Shown piece by piece: positions 39,835-49,488 of a stretch of DNA of 64,000 nt. Numbering within the stretch: the stretch's first letter is position 1; the number at the start of each line of letters is the position of its first letter. Source of the DNA: Candidatus Zixiibacteriota bacterium (GTDB lineage: Bacteria; RBG-13-66-14; B26-G2; WVWN01); NCBI GenBank assembly GCA_030613505.1, contig JAUWLW010000001.1:68225-132224 (forward strand). Direction: 5' to 3'. The notes beneath the pieces were generated by a model, which was not told the DNA's origin, did no database searches, and saw nothing but the letters and a program-made list of their open reading frames with translations. The position numbers were made by a program, and so were the translations under genes.

Positions 39835-41962
39835 CTCGCCTCCGCGGAGGTCGGCCTTCGCGGGACGGACGGTCCCCGCCCGGAAGGCAGGCTTTCCTGC
39901 TCAGGTTTACGCGGCCCATTTCGTCTATTTGGATTACCTTGACCTCGACCTCGTCGCCGACGTGCACGGCGTCCTCCACCCGGTTCACGCGTTTGTTATC
40001 CAGGTCCGAGATATGGATCATACCCTCCACGCCGGGGAGTAATTCGACGAAAGCGCCGAACTTCATCAGGCGCGTAACTTTGCCCTTAAACACGGCGCCA
40101 ATCTCGGGGTCGGTGGCGAGGCTTTTCACCGTCTCCATAGCTTTGCGGGCCGCCTCTTCGTCGGGCGAGGCGATGGTCACTTTGCCGTCGTCCTCGATGT
40201 CGATCTTGACGCCGGTATCCGCGATGATGCGGCGCACCATCTTACCGCCCGGGCCTATCACGGTACCGATCTTCTCGATGTCGATGTAGGTTATCAGTAT
40301 CCGCGGCGCGTACGGCGAGAGCTCGGGCCGCCGCTCGGCCAGGACGCCGTTCATCTGCTCGAGGATGGCGTAGCGGGCGTCGCGGGCGCGGGCCAGGCCG
40401 TCCCGGACGACTTCCAAGGGCAGGCCGCGGACCTTCATGTCGAGCTGCACCGCCGTCACGCCGTCCGCCGTCCCGGCTACCTTGAAGTCCATGTCGCCGT
40501 AATGGTCTTCCAACCCCTGGATATCGGTGAGCAAGACGTAGCGGTCGTCGCCCGCGATAAGGCCCACGGAAATACCGGCCACCGCCTTCTTCAGCGGGAC
40601 GCCGGCGTCCATCAGCGAGAGGCTGGCGCCGCACACCGACGCCATGGAGGAAGAGCCGTTGGACTCGAGTATATCGGCGACGACGCGGATGGTGTAGGGA
40701 AACTCGTCTTCCGACGGTAGGAGGCCGTGGATGGCGCTCTCGGCCAGCTGGCCGTGGCCTATCTCCCGTCGGCCCGTGCCGCGGATGGGGCGGACCTCGC
40801 CCACCGAGAACGGCGGGAAATTATAGTGGAGCATGAAGGCCTTGGTGCGCTCCCCCAACAGGTCTTCGATGCGCTGTTCGTCGGACACGGTTCCCAGCGT
40901 CGTGACCGCGAGGGCCTGCGTCTGGCCGCGCGTAAAGATGGCGGAGCCGTGGGCCCGGGGGAGAACGGACACCTCGGCGTCTATGGAGCGGAGCTCGTCG
41001 AAGGCGCGGCCGTCCTGGCGGACGCCGTCTTCGAGGGCCATGCGCCGGACCTCCGCTCCCTCCAGCTCCTGAAGAAGTTTCCCGATGAAGACTCGCCGTG
41101 CGGCCTCTTCCTCGCCGCCGTTCGCGCCGGCGAACTTGGCGTAAGCCTGCTCCAGAAGCGCGTTGCGGGCCAGGTGCCGAGCGCCCTTCTCCTGCGTCTC
41201 GATCAAAGGCTTCAATTGCCCCGCGAAGAAGTCTTTGACCTCTCGCTCGAGGGCCTCGTCGCGCTCCGGCGGGGGGATGGATATCTTCGGCACGTGCGCC
41301 GTAAAGTCGCGGATTGCGTCCGCCACCTTACGCGCTCCGGCGAACCCCACGTCCACCGCCGCCAACAGCTCGTCCTCGGTGACCTCGGCCCCGGAGCCGG
41401 CCAGCATTATTATATTGTCGGGAGTGGCGACCACGACCAGGTCCAAAAGGCTTGCCTCGGTTTCGGCGATGGTGGGGTGGATAACGTAACGGCCGTCGAC
41501 CTGGGCCACGCGCACGGCGCCGATGGGGCCGTGCCAGGGCATGGCGGAGAGCGCCGTGGCCAGCGAGGCGCCGTTGAGGGCGAGGAGGTCGGTGTCGTTC
41601 TCCTGGTCGGCGGAGAGCACGGTGGCGATAATTTGGAGGTCGTGGCGGATGTAGTCGTCGAACAGCGGCCTGATGGGGCGGTCGATAAGCCGCGCGGTTA
41701 CGACCTCCTTCTCGTACGGCCGGCCCTCCCGTTTGAAGAAGCCGCCCGGGATTTTGCCCGCGGCGTACGTCTTCTCGCGGTACTCGACCATGAGGGGAAG
41801 GTAGTCCATCCCCGGCCGCGGTTCTTCGGTGTGGCAGAAAGTCGCGAGGACGACGGAGCCGCCGCAAGTTACGGTGCACGCGCCGTCCGCCAATTTGGCT
41901 ACTTTGCCGGTCTCGAACTGTAGGTTTTTGCCGCCTACTTCGAGCTCGAATCCTGATGTCAT
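39785..41962 (-). CDS. pnp: Polyribonucleotide nucleotidyltransferase (PNPase)
   Basis: 725 aa, full length. Two RNase PH-like halves are seen ([40 protein letters not shown], then [20 protein letters not shown]). The KH domain follows with [20 protein letters not shown], then an S1 domain ([29 protein letters not shown]). The tail is very basic ([20 protein letters not shown]), likely for RNA contact. It phosphorolyses RNA 3' to 5' and could interact with an RNase E/Y-type degradosome. rpsO is not adjacent, unlike the usual order. Confidence 0.96.
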   Translation of the reverse strand: MTSGFELEVGGKNLQFETGKVAKLADGACTVTCGGSVVLATFCHTEEPRPGMDYLPLMVEYREKTYAAGKIPGGFFKREGRPYEKEVVTARLIDRPIRPLFDDYIRHDLQIIATVLSADQENDTDLLALNGASLATALSAMPWHGPIGAVRVAQVDGRYVIHPTIAETEASLLDLVVVATPDNIIMLAGSGAEVTEDELLAAVDVGFAGARKVADAIRDFTAHVPKISIPPPERDEALEREVKDFFAGQLKPLIETQEKGARHLARNALLEQAYAKFAGANGGEEEAARRVFIGKLLQELEGAEVRRMALEDGVRQDGRAFDELRSIDAEVSVLPRAHGSAIFTRGQTQALAVTTLGTVSDEQRIEDLLGERTKAFMLHYNFPPFSVGEVRPIRGTGRREIGHGQLAESAIHGLLPSEDEFPYTIRVVADILESNGSSSMASVCGASLSLMDAGVPLKKAVAGISVGLIAGDDRYVLLTDIQGLEDHYGDMDFKVAGTADGVTAVQLDMKVRGLPLEVVRDGLARARDARYAILEQMNGVLAERRPELSPYAPRILITYIDIEKIGTVIGPGGKMVRRIIADTGVKIDIEDDGKVTIASPDEEAARKAMETVKSLATDPEIGAVFKGKVTRLMKFGAFVELLPGVEGMIHISDLDNKRVNRVEDAVHVGDEVEVKVIQIDEMGRVNLSRKACLPGGDRPSREGRPPRRRDDRRPSGDRGHKKDGR

Positions 41963-41995
41963 ATCTCTGTTTACCTCAACTTACTTTAATAAGGA

Positions 41996-42853
41996 TTAAA
42001 AAATCGAAATGTGGATGTATCGGCCCGGGCGTTCGCGGACGTCCCTGATGAGGTTTTTGGCCTCGGCGGTGGTGTCCACCAGGTCGTTGTAAAGTTGGTC
42101 GTCTTTGAGGAGCTTGCCGACCGAGCCCTCGCCCTGCTCCAGCCCTTCGGCTACGCCGCGCAGCGACGTCGCGGTATAGCGTAGGTCCCCCGACATCAAC
42201 GAAAGGTTGTCCATCGTGACGTCGAAGTTGCCTTCGTTGCGGGCGACCATGCCGTCCAGGCGGTAACTCATGGACCGTAGGTTGTCGAGCGTGACGTTGA
42301 TGTCGTCGCGGCTCTCGTTTAGGATGAACGCCAGGTCGGAGGACATCACCTCGACGTTGGCGACGGTGTGTTTGAACGATTTCACCGTGGGCTCGTCCAG
42401 CATCTCGGTTATGGAGCCCAGGCCGTCCTGGACCATCTTGAACATTTCGTCGAAGCCGACGACGTCGGCGCCTTCCACCGTAGATCCCGGTTTAATAACC
42501 GCCGCCTTGGAGGGCCCCGGGTCGATCTCGACGTAGTTTTCGCCCAAGAAGCCTATCATGGTTATCTTGAACCGGTCCTTCTCGTGCAGGACGAGGTCCT
42601 GCCGGACGAGCACCGTGACCATGACGCGGCGCTTCCCCTTGTAGTCGACGAAATCTACGTTGCTGACCGAGCCGACTTTGACGCCGCCCATCCGGACGTG
42701 GGCCCCCTTGTTGAGGCCCGCGGACGTGTCGAAGATCACGTCGTAGCGATGGCCGCGTTCGAACAGGCGGATCTCGCCGACGCCGAAGATGAGGATGGAC
42801 AACAGCACCAGCGAGGTGAAGACCGTAATGCCTACTTTTATCTCGTTGGACAT
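41996..42853 (-). CDS. MlaD-like MCE-domain protein
   Basis: 285 aa. One N-terminal transmembrane span (VGITVFTSLVLLSILIFGVG) leads into a single MCE domain (FDTSAGLNKGAHVRMGGVKV, then KDRFKITMIGFLGENYVEID). A helical C-terminus follows (to residue 285), longer than E. coli MlaD. It carries lipid between membranes with an ATPase (the mlaF-like gene next to it) and a permease that is not in the window. Start 9 bp after the ABC gene's stop. Confidence 0.9.
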   Translation of the reverse strand: MSNEIKVGITVFTSLVLLSILIFGVGEIRLFERGHRYDVIFDTSAGLNKGAHVRMGGVKVGSVSNVDFVDYKGKRRVMVTVLVRQDLVLHEKDRFKITMIGFLGENYVEIDPGPSKAAVIKPGSTVEGADVVGFDEMFKMVQDGLGSITEMLDEPTVKSFKHTVANVEVMSSDLAFILNESRDDINVTLDNLRSMSYRLDGMVARNEGNFDVTMDNLSLMSGDLRYTATSLRGVAEGLEQGEGSVGKLLKDDQLYNDLVDTTAEAKNLIRDVRERPGRYIHISIF

Positions 42854-42862
42854 CTTCTCCCT

Positions 42863-43648
42863 TTACGCACCGCCTATGACGTCTATGGGCCCTTGCGCAC
42901 TGCCGTTTATAAATTGCTGCACGTACTCGTCGGGGGATTCCTTTATCTCGTCCGGCGCCCCGAGGGCGATTATCTTGCCGCCGTACATCATGGCTATGCG
43001 GTCGGCGATCTTGTACGCGCTCGCCAAATCGTGCGTGACGACTATACTCGTGACGTCCAATTCCTCGTCCATCTTGATTATGAGATCGTTTATGACGTCC
43101 GCCATTATGGGGTCGAGGCCCGTAGTGGGCTCGTCGTACAGCACGATCTTTGGGTCGTGGGCCAGCGCCCGAGCGAGGCTCACCCGCTTCTTCATCCCGC
43201 CGGAAAGCTCGGCCGGGTTCATCGCGGATATATTTTCCAGGCCCACGAGGCGGAGCTTCTGCTCAACCACGTCGGCGATCTCCTCCGGCGAAAGATCGGA
43301 GTACTCGTAGAGAAAGAAGCCCACGTTCTCCCCCACCGTCAACGAGTCGAACAACGCCGCGCTCTGGAATACCATCCCGAACTTCCGGCGGATATCGTTG
43401 AGCTCCCGCCTTTTCATCTCGGTGATGTCGCGGCCGTCGACGACTATCGTCCCGGAATCGGGCTTCATAAGGCCGATTATATGCTTCAAGAAGACCGACT
43501 TCCCGCAGCCGGACCGCCCTATGACGACGATCGTCTCGGCCTCGTGCACCGCAAGGTTGATGCCGTTCAGAACGACGTTTTCCCCGAACGACTTGTGGAT
43601 GTCTTCGGCTACTATGGCCTCTTTACTATTCTGCGTTTCGTCGGTCAT
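42863..43648 (-). CDS. MlaF-like ABC transporter ATP-binding protein
   Basis: 261 aa. Walker A GRSGCGKSV (about residues 38-46), the signature LSGGMKKRVSLARALAHDPK, Walker B VLYDEPTTGLDP and the switch histidine TSIVVTHDLASAYKIAD are all present. Together with the MCE protein downstream, this is the phospholipid-transport (Mla) arrangement. MlaE permease would be expected but is missing from this cluster; MurE lies upstream instead. Confidence 0.92.
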   Translation of the reverse strand: MTDETQNSKEAIVAEDIHKSFGENVVLNGINLAVHEAETIVVIGRSGCGKSVFLKHIIGLMKPDSGTIVVDGRDITEMKRRELNDIRRKFGMVFQSAALFDSLTVGENVGFFLYEYSDLSPEEIADVVEQKLRLVGLENISAMNPAELSGGMKKRVSLARALAHDPKIVLYDEPTTGLDPIMADVINDLIIKMDEELDVTSIVVTHDLASAYKIADRIAMMYGGKIIALGAPDEIKESPDEYVQQFINGSAQGPIDVIGGA

Positions 43649-43661
43649 GGCGAACGGTTCA

Positions 43662-45188
43662 CTACCGGCTCCGGCCCCGGGGGGCGGCCGGCGCCGCCGC
43701 GGCCGCGAGGCCGAGCTCCGATACTATCTCCTCTACCGTTTGACGGTCGCTGTAGGGTATTTCGCTCCCCTTTACCTTTTGGACCTCTTCGTGGCCTTTG
43801 CCCAGTACGGCGATTACGGTCGCCTCTTCGGCCCGGGCGGACGAGAGGGCGAAGCGGATCGCCTGGGCGCGGTCCAGGATTACGCGGTAGTCGTCCGGTT
43901 CGGCGCCGCCCTCCCCGATTATGCCCGCGGCCACGTCGCGCGCTATGGCCGCCGGCTCCTCGTAGTACGGGTCGTCGGTGGTGACGACGGCGTAGTCCGC
44001 GTACCGCCGCGCCAGCGCGCCCATCGTCGGCCTCTTCTCGACGTCGCGGTCGCCGGTGCAGCCAAAGACGGCGACGACGCGGTCGGCGCCCAGGCCGCGG
44101 ATTTCGGCCAGCGCTTTCTCCACGCTGTCGGGCGAGTGGGCGTAATCTATTACCACCCGCAGCTTGTCGTTTACGTTTACCAGCTCCAGGCGCCCGGGGA
44201 CCGGCGGCGTCTCGGCTATACCCTTTCGGGCGACGTCGGCGGCCACGCCCAGCTCGCGCGCGACGGCGAAAGCGGCCGCGCAGTTCAACACGTCGAAAGA
44301 CCCCGGAAGCGGCGAGGCGATCTCGACCGCGGCGCCGTCCGGGCACGCGAGGGTGAAGCTCAGCCCGCCCCAGCCGGACGACGCGTTAACGACGCGATAA
44401 TCGCTTTCCGTTTCGCGTACGCCGTACGTGACGACGCGCCCCGACAGCGACGCCGCAAGCTTCCGGCCGTACGCGTCGTCGACGTTCACCACCGCCGGCG
44501 CGCTCTCCGCCAATTGCTCGAGCAGCGACGCCTTGACGGCGAAGTACGAATCCATGTCGCCGTGGAAGTCGAGGTGGTCGTGGCTGAGGTTGGTGAACGC
44601 CGCCGCGGCGAACGGCGTCCCGGCCACCCGCGACAGCGCCAGCGCGTGGGAGGAGACCTCGACTACCGCGACGCCGCAGCCGGCATCGGCCGCTTCCCGC
44701 AACAGCGCCTGCAGCTCCGGCGCCTCGGCCGTCGTAAGGCGGGCCGGCCGCTCCTCGCCGGCGACGACGTTCTTCACGGTCGACGCCAGCGCGGTCTTAT
44801 AACCCGCGGCGCGAAATATGCCGTCCAGCACGAAGGCGACGGTCGTTTTGCCGTTGGTCCCGGTAACGCCGACAACGGCCAACTCCCGACCCGGGTGGCG
44901 GTAAAACGCCGCGGCCGCGGCCGCCAGCGCCCGGCGAGCGTCGTCGACGATTACCTGGGAAACGGCGGCCGCGTCGGCGGATACCCTCTCTACGACGACG
45001 GCCGCGGCCCCCCGGCCGACGGCGTCGGCAAGGAAATCGTGGCCGTCATGCCGTTTCCCCTTAACGGCTACGAACAAAGCGCCGGGGATAACCCGCCGGG
45101 AGTCGTACGTAACGGCTGTGATATCGGGATTAGCGGCGCCCTTTACCTCCCGGTAAGGGAGCTCTTCCAGTATTTCCTTTAGTTTCAA
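43662..45188 (-). CDS. murE: UDP-N-acetylmuramoyl-tripeptide synthetase MurE
   Basis: 508 aa, full length. The central P-loop is VGVTGTNGKTTVAFVLDGIF (about residues 106-125), then LTTAEAPELQALLREAADAG, EVSSHALALSRV and VIDYAHSPDSVEKALAEI. In the amino-acid-binding region the sequence is TTDDPYYEEP instead of the meso-diaminopimelate motif DNPR. MurE adds the third residue of the peptidoglycan stem peptide; which residue (DAP, lysine, other) is uncertain here. It starts the minus-strand envelope operon facing the XRE-STAND regulator's promoter region. Confidence 0.94.
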   Translation of the reverse strand: MKLKEILEELPYREVKGAANPDITAVTYDSRRVIPGALFVAVKGKRHDGHDFLADAVGRGAAAVVVERVSADAAAVSQVIVDDARRALAAAAAAFYRHPGRELAVVGVTGTNGKTTVAFVLDGIFRAAGYKTALASTVKNVVAGEERPARLTTAEAPELQALLREAADAGCGVAVVEVSSHALALSRVAGTPFAAAAFTNLSHDHLDFHGDMDSYFAVKASLLEQLAESAPAVVNVDDAYGRKLAASLSGRVVTYGVRETESDYRVVNASSGWGGLSFTLACPDGAAVEIASPLPGSFDVLNCAAAFAVARELGVAADVARKGIAETPPVPGRLELVNVNDKLRVVIDYAHSPDSVEKALAEIRGLGADRVVAVFGCTGDRDVEKRPTMGALARRYADYAVVTTDDPYYEEPAAIARDVAAGIIGEGGAEPDDYRVILDRAQAIRFALSSARAEEATVIAVLGKGHEEVQKVKGSEIPYSDRQTVEEIVSELGLAAAAAPAAPRGRSR

Positions 45189-45214
45189 AGGTTTACAGAG
45201 CCTAAAATTTAGGC

Positions 45215-45243
45215 TTGACTTACAGTAAATATTATGCTATCTT
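45215..45243 (+). promoter_or_regulatory. Promoter of the XRE-STAND/glmS unit
   Basis: TTGACT (45215-45220) and TATCTT (45238-45243) with 17-bp spacing. A repeated CTTAC/GTAAG element sits over both boxes, pointing to repression by a dimeric regulator, perhaps the XRE protein encoded 140 bp downstream. Confidence 0.6.
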
Positions 45244-45255
45244 ACTAATAGTAAG
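45241..45255. promoter_or_regulatory. Perfect palindromic operator over the -10 box
   Basis: CTTACTA-A-TAGTAAG is a perfect 7+1+7 inverted repeat overlapping TATCTT of the promoter. A shorter copy, TTAC-A-GTAA (45220-45228), lies between -35 and -10, and another half-site GTAAG at 45271-45275. Spacing of the centres (24 bp) is close to two helical turns. Autoregulation by the downstream XRE-family protein is inferred. Confidence 0.55.
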
Positions 45256-45381
45256 AACGTTGCTTCCTCAGTAAGGTTGAGCGTTTACATAAAACATTAA
45301 CGCAAATACTATCACAACCGGCTTTTATAATCAACCGTTAATTAGACTCGCAAGTTTAACCACCCTCTGTAGCGCCTCCGG

Positions 45382-47592
45382 ATGAACGGTAGAAACATAA
45401 CGTTCGGCAAGGTCCTCCGCGAGAAGCGGATAGGCCGCGGCCTGACCCAACGGGAGCTGGCCGAGCGGGCCAACGTCGACGATTCGTACATATCCCAGCT
45501 CGAGCGCGATTACAAGTTTCCCTCCGCCCGCACGATTGAGGGCCTGGCGGGCGGCCTCGGCGTCGAGGTGGCGGAGTTGCTGGCGATGTACTTTCCGCCG
45601 GCGGAGGTGAAGGAGCAGACGGCGTTCGTGGGCCGCGGCGACGAGGCCGGGGCGTTCGAACGGTGTTTGGCGGGGCCCGAGGGCCTGTTGGTGGTCGCGG
45701 GTAAGGCGGGGTCCGGGAAGACGGCGCTGGTCAACGAGCGTTTTATCCCGGCGTGCCGGCGCGAGAGGACGCCCTACATATATATCGAGAGCCGGCGCCT
45801 TACGTCGTACCGCGGCTTTTTGAAGGACCTGCGCGACACGTTCGCCTCGCGCAAGGGCGCGTACCGCGCCTTCGACGAGATATTCGACCAGTGTGAATCG
45901 GTGGAGAGGCGACTGCGAGGCCGGTTCAAAGACCCGTTCAGCGTCCAGGTCACGGGGGGCGTCGCCGAGGCTGCGCCGGAAGGGGACGAAGAGCTGACGT
46001 ACGCCGAAAAGTACATGTACCGGGAGGCCGAGAGGCTCCTTACGGAGGAGTTCCTGGCCGGGTGGCGGGCGTCGTCGTCGAAGGACGCCGGCAAAGCGGC
46101 CATTTTTTTGGACGACTTCCACGACGTCGGCGCGACGGTGGGCTATTGGATATGGCGATTCGTCGAGCGGCTGAGCGAAGTCGGCGTTTTAGGGCGGAAG
46201 TTGCTGGTCGTCATGACGGCCGCGCCGCCGCGGATGCCGGCGGTACCGGAGGGCATACGGAGCGTCAGGACGCTCGAGCTGAAGCCGTTCTCGCCCGCCG
46301 AGGTGGAGGAATACGTCCACGCCCGCGGCCTGAAGCCGACCGACGACGAGTGGGCGTTGATTACGTCGCTCGGGGGCGACGTCCGCTCGTTGAAGTTCTG
46401 GGGAGACTACCTCGAGGCGGCCGCGGACTACGCCGAAAACCGTCTGGGCGTGGCGGAGGAAGCGCTGCGCCGGTTGGACGAGGGTTTGTCGCCGCACCTG
46501 GCGGACGAGTCCTTGCATAAGGCGCCGCTGCTCCTGGTAAAAACGCGCCGCCTTTTGGGCCACCTGACGAGGTTGCAGGGCCGGTTGGCGGAAGCGGCCG
46601 ATTATTACGGCTCGGCCGCGGCCTTGGTGGAGAGCTCGACCGAGGGCCGGCCCGCGGACATGGGTCACCTGTATCTGGACCTGGGCCACGTGAGTCGTCA
46701 CCGCGGCCGGTGGGACGAAGCGATAGCGTTCTATACCCGCGCCTGCGACGAATTCGCCGCCGCGGCCGAGGCCATAGGCGAGGGCATAGCGCATTCCAGC
46801 CTGGGCACGGCATTCAGGCTCAAGCGTAAATACTCGCGAGCCAAGCAGGAGTATCGCCAGGCGTCGACGATACTGGCCGGCTTAAAGGACCGGGCCGACG
46901 CGGGCCCGGAGGCGCGCCGTTGGCTGGCGAGCACGTTATCCAACAACGCGATAGCGCTTCGCCTCGAGGCGGAGGAGCTGATGCGCTCGGGCGAGGAAGC
47001 GGCGGCGTGGAAGGCGCTCGAGCGCGCCAAGGCGACGTGCCAGGAGGCCGTAACGGTCAGCGACGACGCCGCGGAGACCGCGGTCGCCGAAAACCGCTAC
47101 GGGTTGTGCCTCTTTACGGAGAGCCGTTGGCCTCGCGCCGCCGGCGCCGCGGCGGAGGCGGCGGAACTGCTGGCCGAGGCGACGACGCGCCACAGGCGGG
47201 CGTTGGCCGTCTTCGAGGACCTGGGCGACCAATATCGGGTGGGGCAGGTCCTGGCGGACCTGGGCGTCGCCGCCGCGCAACAGGGCCTGGTTCACGACGC
47301 GATTATAAATTTGAAAAACAGCGTGGCCGTATTCCAGCAGATGGGGAGCCGGTACCACCGGGCGAAGGTCCTCGTCGAGCTGGGTTTGTTGTCCGAGGCA
47401 GGCGAGCAATTGTCTTATTTTGCCGAGGCGCTGGCGGCGGCCCGCGACCACAACGACGAATCGCTGGCCGAGATCGCCGCGGCGGTGAAGGGCACGCTGG
47501 AGGCCGGCGACAGCCGGCGAGCCCGGCAATTCATCGACGCGCAAACGGCGGCCGACGCCAAGCTCGGGCCGTTTTTCGAGGATGCGGTTTAG
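45382..47592 (+). CDS. XRE-family STAND ATPase with TPR repeats (regulator)
   Basis: 736 aa. An N-terminal helix-turn-helix (RGLTQRELAERANVDDSYIS, residues 19-38) is followed by an AAA/STAND NTPase with Walker A GKAGSGKT (107-114) and Walker B KAAIFLDDFHD (239-249). The C-terminal half (from about 390) consists of TPR-like repeats such as GRWDEAIAFYTRACDEFAAA. This layout matches signal-transduction ATPases that switch DNA binding. The upstream palindromes may be its own target. It lies 36 bp before glmS in the same direction, so amino-sugar synthesis may be its output. Confidence 0.8.
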   Translation: MNGRNITFGKVLREKRIGRGLTQRELAERANVDDSYISQLERDYKFPSARTIEGLAGGLGVEVAELLAMYFPPAEVKEQTAFVGRGDEAGAFERCLAGPEGLLVVAGKAGSGKTALVNERFIPACRRERTPYIYIESRRLTSYRGFLKDLRDTFASRKGAYRAFDEIFDQCESVERRLRGRFKDPFSVQVTGGVAEAAPEGDEELTYAEKYMYREAERLLTEEFLAGWRASSSKDAGKAAIFLDDFHDVGATVGYWIWRFVERLSEVGVLGRKLLVVMTAAPPRMPAVPEGIRSVRTLELKPFSPAEVEEYVHARGLKPTDDEWALITSLGGDVRSLKFWGDYLEAAADYAENRLGVAEEALRRLDEGLSPHLADESLHKAPLLLVKTRRLLGHLTRLQGRLAEAADYYGSAAALVESSTEGRPADMGHLYLDLGHVSRHRGRWDEAIAFYTRACDEFAAAAEAIGEGIAHSSLGTAFRLKRKYSRAKQEYRQASTILAGLKDRADAGPEARRWLASTLSNNAIALRLEAEELMRSGEEAAAWKALERAKATCQEAVTVSDDAAETAVAENRYGLCLFTESRWPRAAGAAAEAAELLAEATTRHRRALAVFEDLGDQYRVGQVLADLGVAAAQQGLVHDAIINLKNSVAVFQQMGSRYHRAKVLVELGLLSEAGEQLSYFAEALAAARDHNDESLAEIAAAVKGTLEAGDSRRARQFIDAQTAADAKLGPFFEDAV

Positions 47593-47627
47593 AGCGTAAG
47601 GGCGCGTAGAGAGAGAGCGAGGAAGGT

Positions 47628-49463
47628 ATGTGCGGCATAGTGGGATACGTGGGCAAGCGAGCGGCGGCGCCTATTCTGGTGGACCGCCTAGACGACCTCT
47701 CCTACCGCGGATACGATTCGGCGGGCATAGCGGTCGCGAACGACGGCGTGGTCGTCGTCGAGAAGTTGCCCGGTAAGATAGAAAACTTGAGGAAGGCGCT
47801 GACCGGCAACGAGCCCCCCGGCACCATCGGCGTGGGGCACACCCGCTGGGCCACCCACGGCGCGCCCACCCAGGTCAACGCCCACCCCCACGCCGATTGC
47901 GCCGGCAAGTTGTTCGTGGTCCAGAACGGCATAATCGAGAACTTCCCGGCGCTGAAGCGGGAGCTTCTGGCGCGTGGGCACGAGTTCCGCTCCCAGACCG
48001 ACACCGAGGTCGTTATCCATTTATTGGAGGAGTACTACGACGGCGACTTGATGGATGCCGCCAAAAAGACCGCGGCCCGGCTCGAGGGCTCGTTCGCGCT
48101 GGTATTCCTGGCGGCGGACGAAAGACGGCTGGTCGCCGTCCGCTACCACGCGCCGCTCATCGTGGGCGTGGGGGGCGGCGAGAACTTCGTGGCCTCGGAC
48201 ATCACCGCGGTCCTCCAGGACACCAACAAAGTATACGTCCTCGAGAACGGCGACGTGGTATCGGTGGAGGCCCACCGAGTCGACGTCGACACCTTCCTGC
48301 CCCAGCGTGCCAAGGCGCCCACCGAGCGCCGGCTCACCATCGTCGACTGGCGCGCCGAGGACGTCTCCAAGAACGATTACCCGCATTATATGTTGAAGGA
48401 GATATACGAGCAACCGCGCGCGGTGGAGCGGACGCTGCAGGGCCGCATCAAGGACGGCGAAATCGTCCTGCGCGAGATGGACCTCTCGCCCGAGCGCATC
48501 AGGCGCGTCGACTCCTTCCACATCGTCGCCTGCGGGACCGCGTACCACGCCGCCCTCTTCGGCAAGTACCTGCTGGAGCGCGTGCTGCGCGTCCCGGTAT
48601 CCGCAGACATCGCCTCCGAGTTCCGCTACCGCGCCCCCATCCTGGGCCCGAAGTCTCTCGTGATACTGATAAGCCAGTCGGGCGAGACCGCGGACACCAT
48701 CGCGTCGATGGAGGAGGCCCAAAGCCGCGGCGCGAAGACGCTGGCCGTCGTCAACGTTCGGGGGAGCACGCTGGCCCGCGAGGCCGACGCCGTGGTATAT
48801 ACGCGCGCCGGCCCGGAAATAGCCGTCGCCTCCACCAAGGCCTTCACGGCCCAACTCACGGCGCTGATGCTGCTGGCGTGCTACGTCGCGGACCAGCGCA
48901 AGGTGGAGTTGCCGTACGGCCGCGAGGAGCTGTTGCGCCACTTGCTCGAGCTCCCCGCCCACCTCGAGCGGACGCTGGAGGTCGCGGCGCCCACCGCCAA
49001 GGCGTGGGGCGAGATTATCGCCGGCGAACGCGACTGCTACTTCCTGGGGCGCAACGTCGACGAGCCGCTGGCGCGCGAGGCCGCGCTCAAGCTCAAAGAG
49101 ATATCGTACGTCCACGCCGAGGCGTACGCCGCGGGGGAGCTGAAGCACGGCACCATCGCGCTCATAACGGAGGGGACGCCGGTCGTATCGTTCATGACGC
49201 AAAAGGACGTGTGGGACAAAATGATATCGAACATCCACGAGGTCCGGGCGCGCGGCGCGCGCACGTTCGCCGTGGTGTGCGAGGGCGGCTACGGCCTGGA
49301 GGACCTGGTGGAAGACGTACTTACGCTGCCGGCGGTACCGGAGCTGTTCACGCCGGTGCTGGCGGCTATCCCGGCGCAACTCATCGCGTACGAGGCCGCC
49401 GCGGCGCTCGGCCGCGACGTGGACCAGCCGCGCAACCTCGCCAAGAGCGTTACGGTGGAATAA
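47628..49463 (+). CDS. glmS: Glutamine-fructose-6-phosphate aminotransferase GlmS
   Basis: 611 aa, full length. Mature nucleophile is Cys2 (MCGIVGYVGKR). The Ntn amidotransferase domain has GVGHTRWATHGAPT; the isomerase half has two SIS domains (CGTAYHAALFGKYLLERVLR, GETADTIASMEEAQSRGAK and LGRNVDEPLAREAALKLKEI). It makes glucosamine-6-phosphate, the first step to UDP-GlcNAc. No glmS ribozyme is apparent in the 35-bp gap upstream. The following genes are linked to the same pathway. Confidence 0.97.
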   Translation: MCGIVGYVGKRAAAPILVDRLDDLSYRGYDSAGIAVANDGVVVVEKLPGKIENLRKALTGNEPPGTIGVGHTRWATHGAPTQVNAHPHADCAGKLFVVQNGIIENFPALKRELLARGHEFRSQTDTEVVIHLLEEYYDGDLMDAAKKTAARLEGSFALVFLAADERRLVAVRYHAPLIVGVGGGENFVASDITAVLQDTNKVYVLENGDVVSVEAHRVDVDTFLPQRAKAPTERRLTIVDWRAEDVSKNDYPHYMLKEIYEQPRAVERTLQGRIKDGEIVLREMDLSPERIRRVDSFHIVACGTAYHAALFGKYLLERVLRVPVSADIASEFRYRAPILGPKSLVILISQSGETADTIASMEEAQSRGAKTLAVVNVRGSTLAREADAVVYTRAGPEIAVASTKAFTAQLTALMLLACYVADQRKVELPYGREELLRHLLELPAHLERTLEVAAPTAKAWGEIIAGERDCYFLGRNVDEPLAREAALKLKEISYVHAEAYAAGELKHGTIALITEGTPVVSFMTQKDVWDKMISNIHEVRARGARTFAVVCEGGYGLEDLVEDVLTLPAVPELFTPVLAAIPAQLIAYEAAAALGRDVDQPRNLAKSVTVE

Positions 49464-49488
49464 GCGGCGGCGACAGAGGTGAAGGCAA

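Larger units (their letters stand above)
45189..45381. other. Divergent intergenic region between murE and XRE-STAND gene
   Basis: AT-rich. It holds a plus-strand promoter (45215-45243), a perfect palindrome over the -10 box (45241-45255), a TTAC-A-GTAA palindrome between -35 and -10 (45220-45228) and a CCTAAA-A-TTTAGG palindrome at 45201-45213. A further GTAAG half-site is at 45271-45275. Downstream there is a long leader of about 130 nt with no clear structure, and only a weak ribosome-binding site before ATG 45382. Confidence 0.6.

Noticed and set aside
45331-46122. 263-aa antisense ORF covering the XRE-STAND gene start
   Set aside because: Composition is the typical antisense shadow (H/R/L/P-rich) and the plus-strand frame carries clear HTH and Walker motifs.
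47593-47627. Possible glmS ribozyme ahead of glmS
   Set aside because: Only 35 bp lie between the regulator stop and the glmS start, far too short for the ribozyme.
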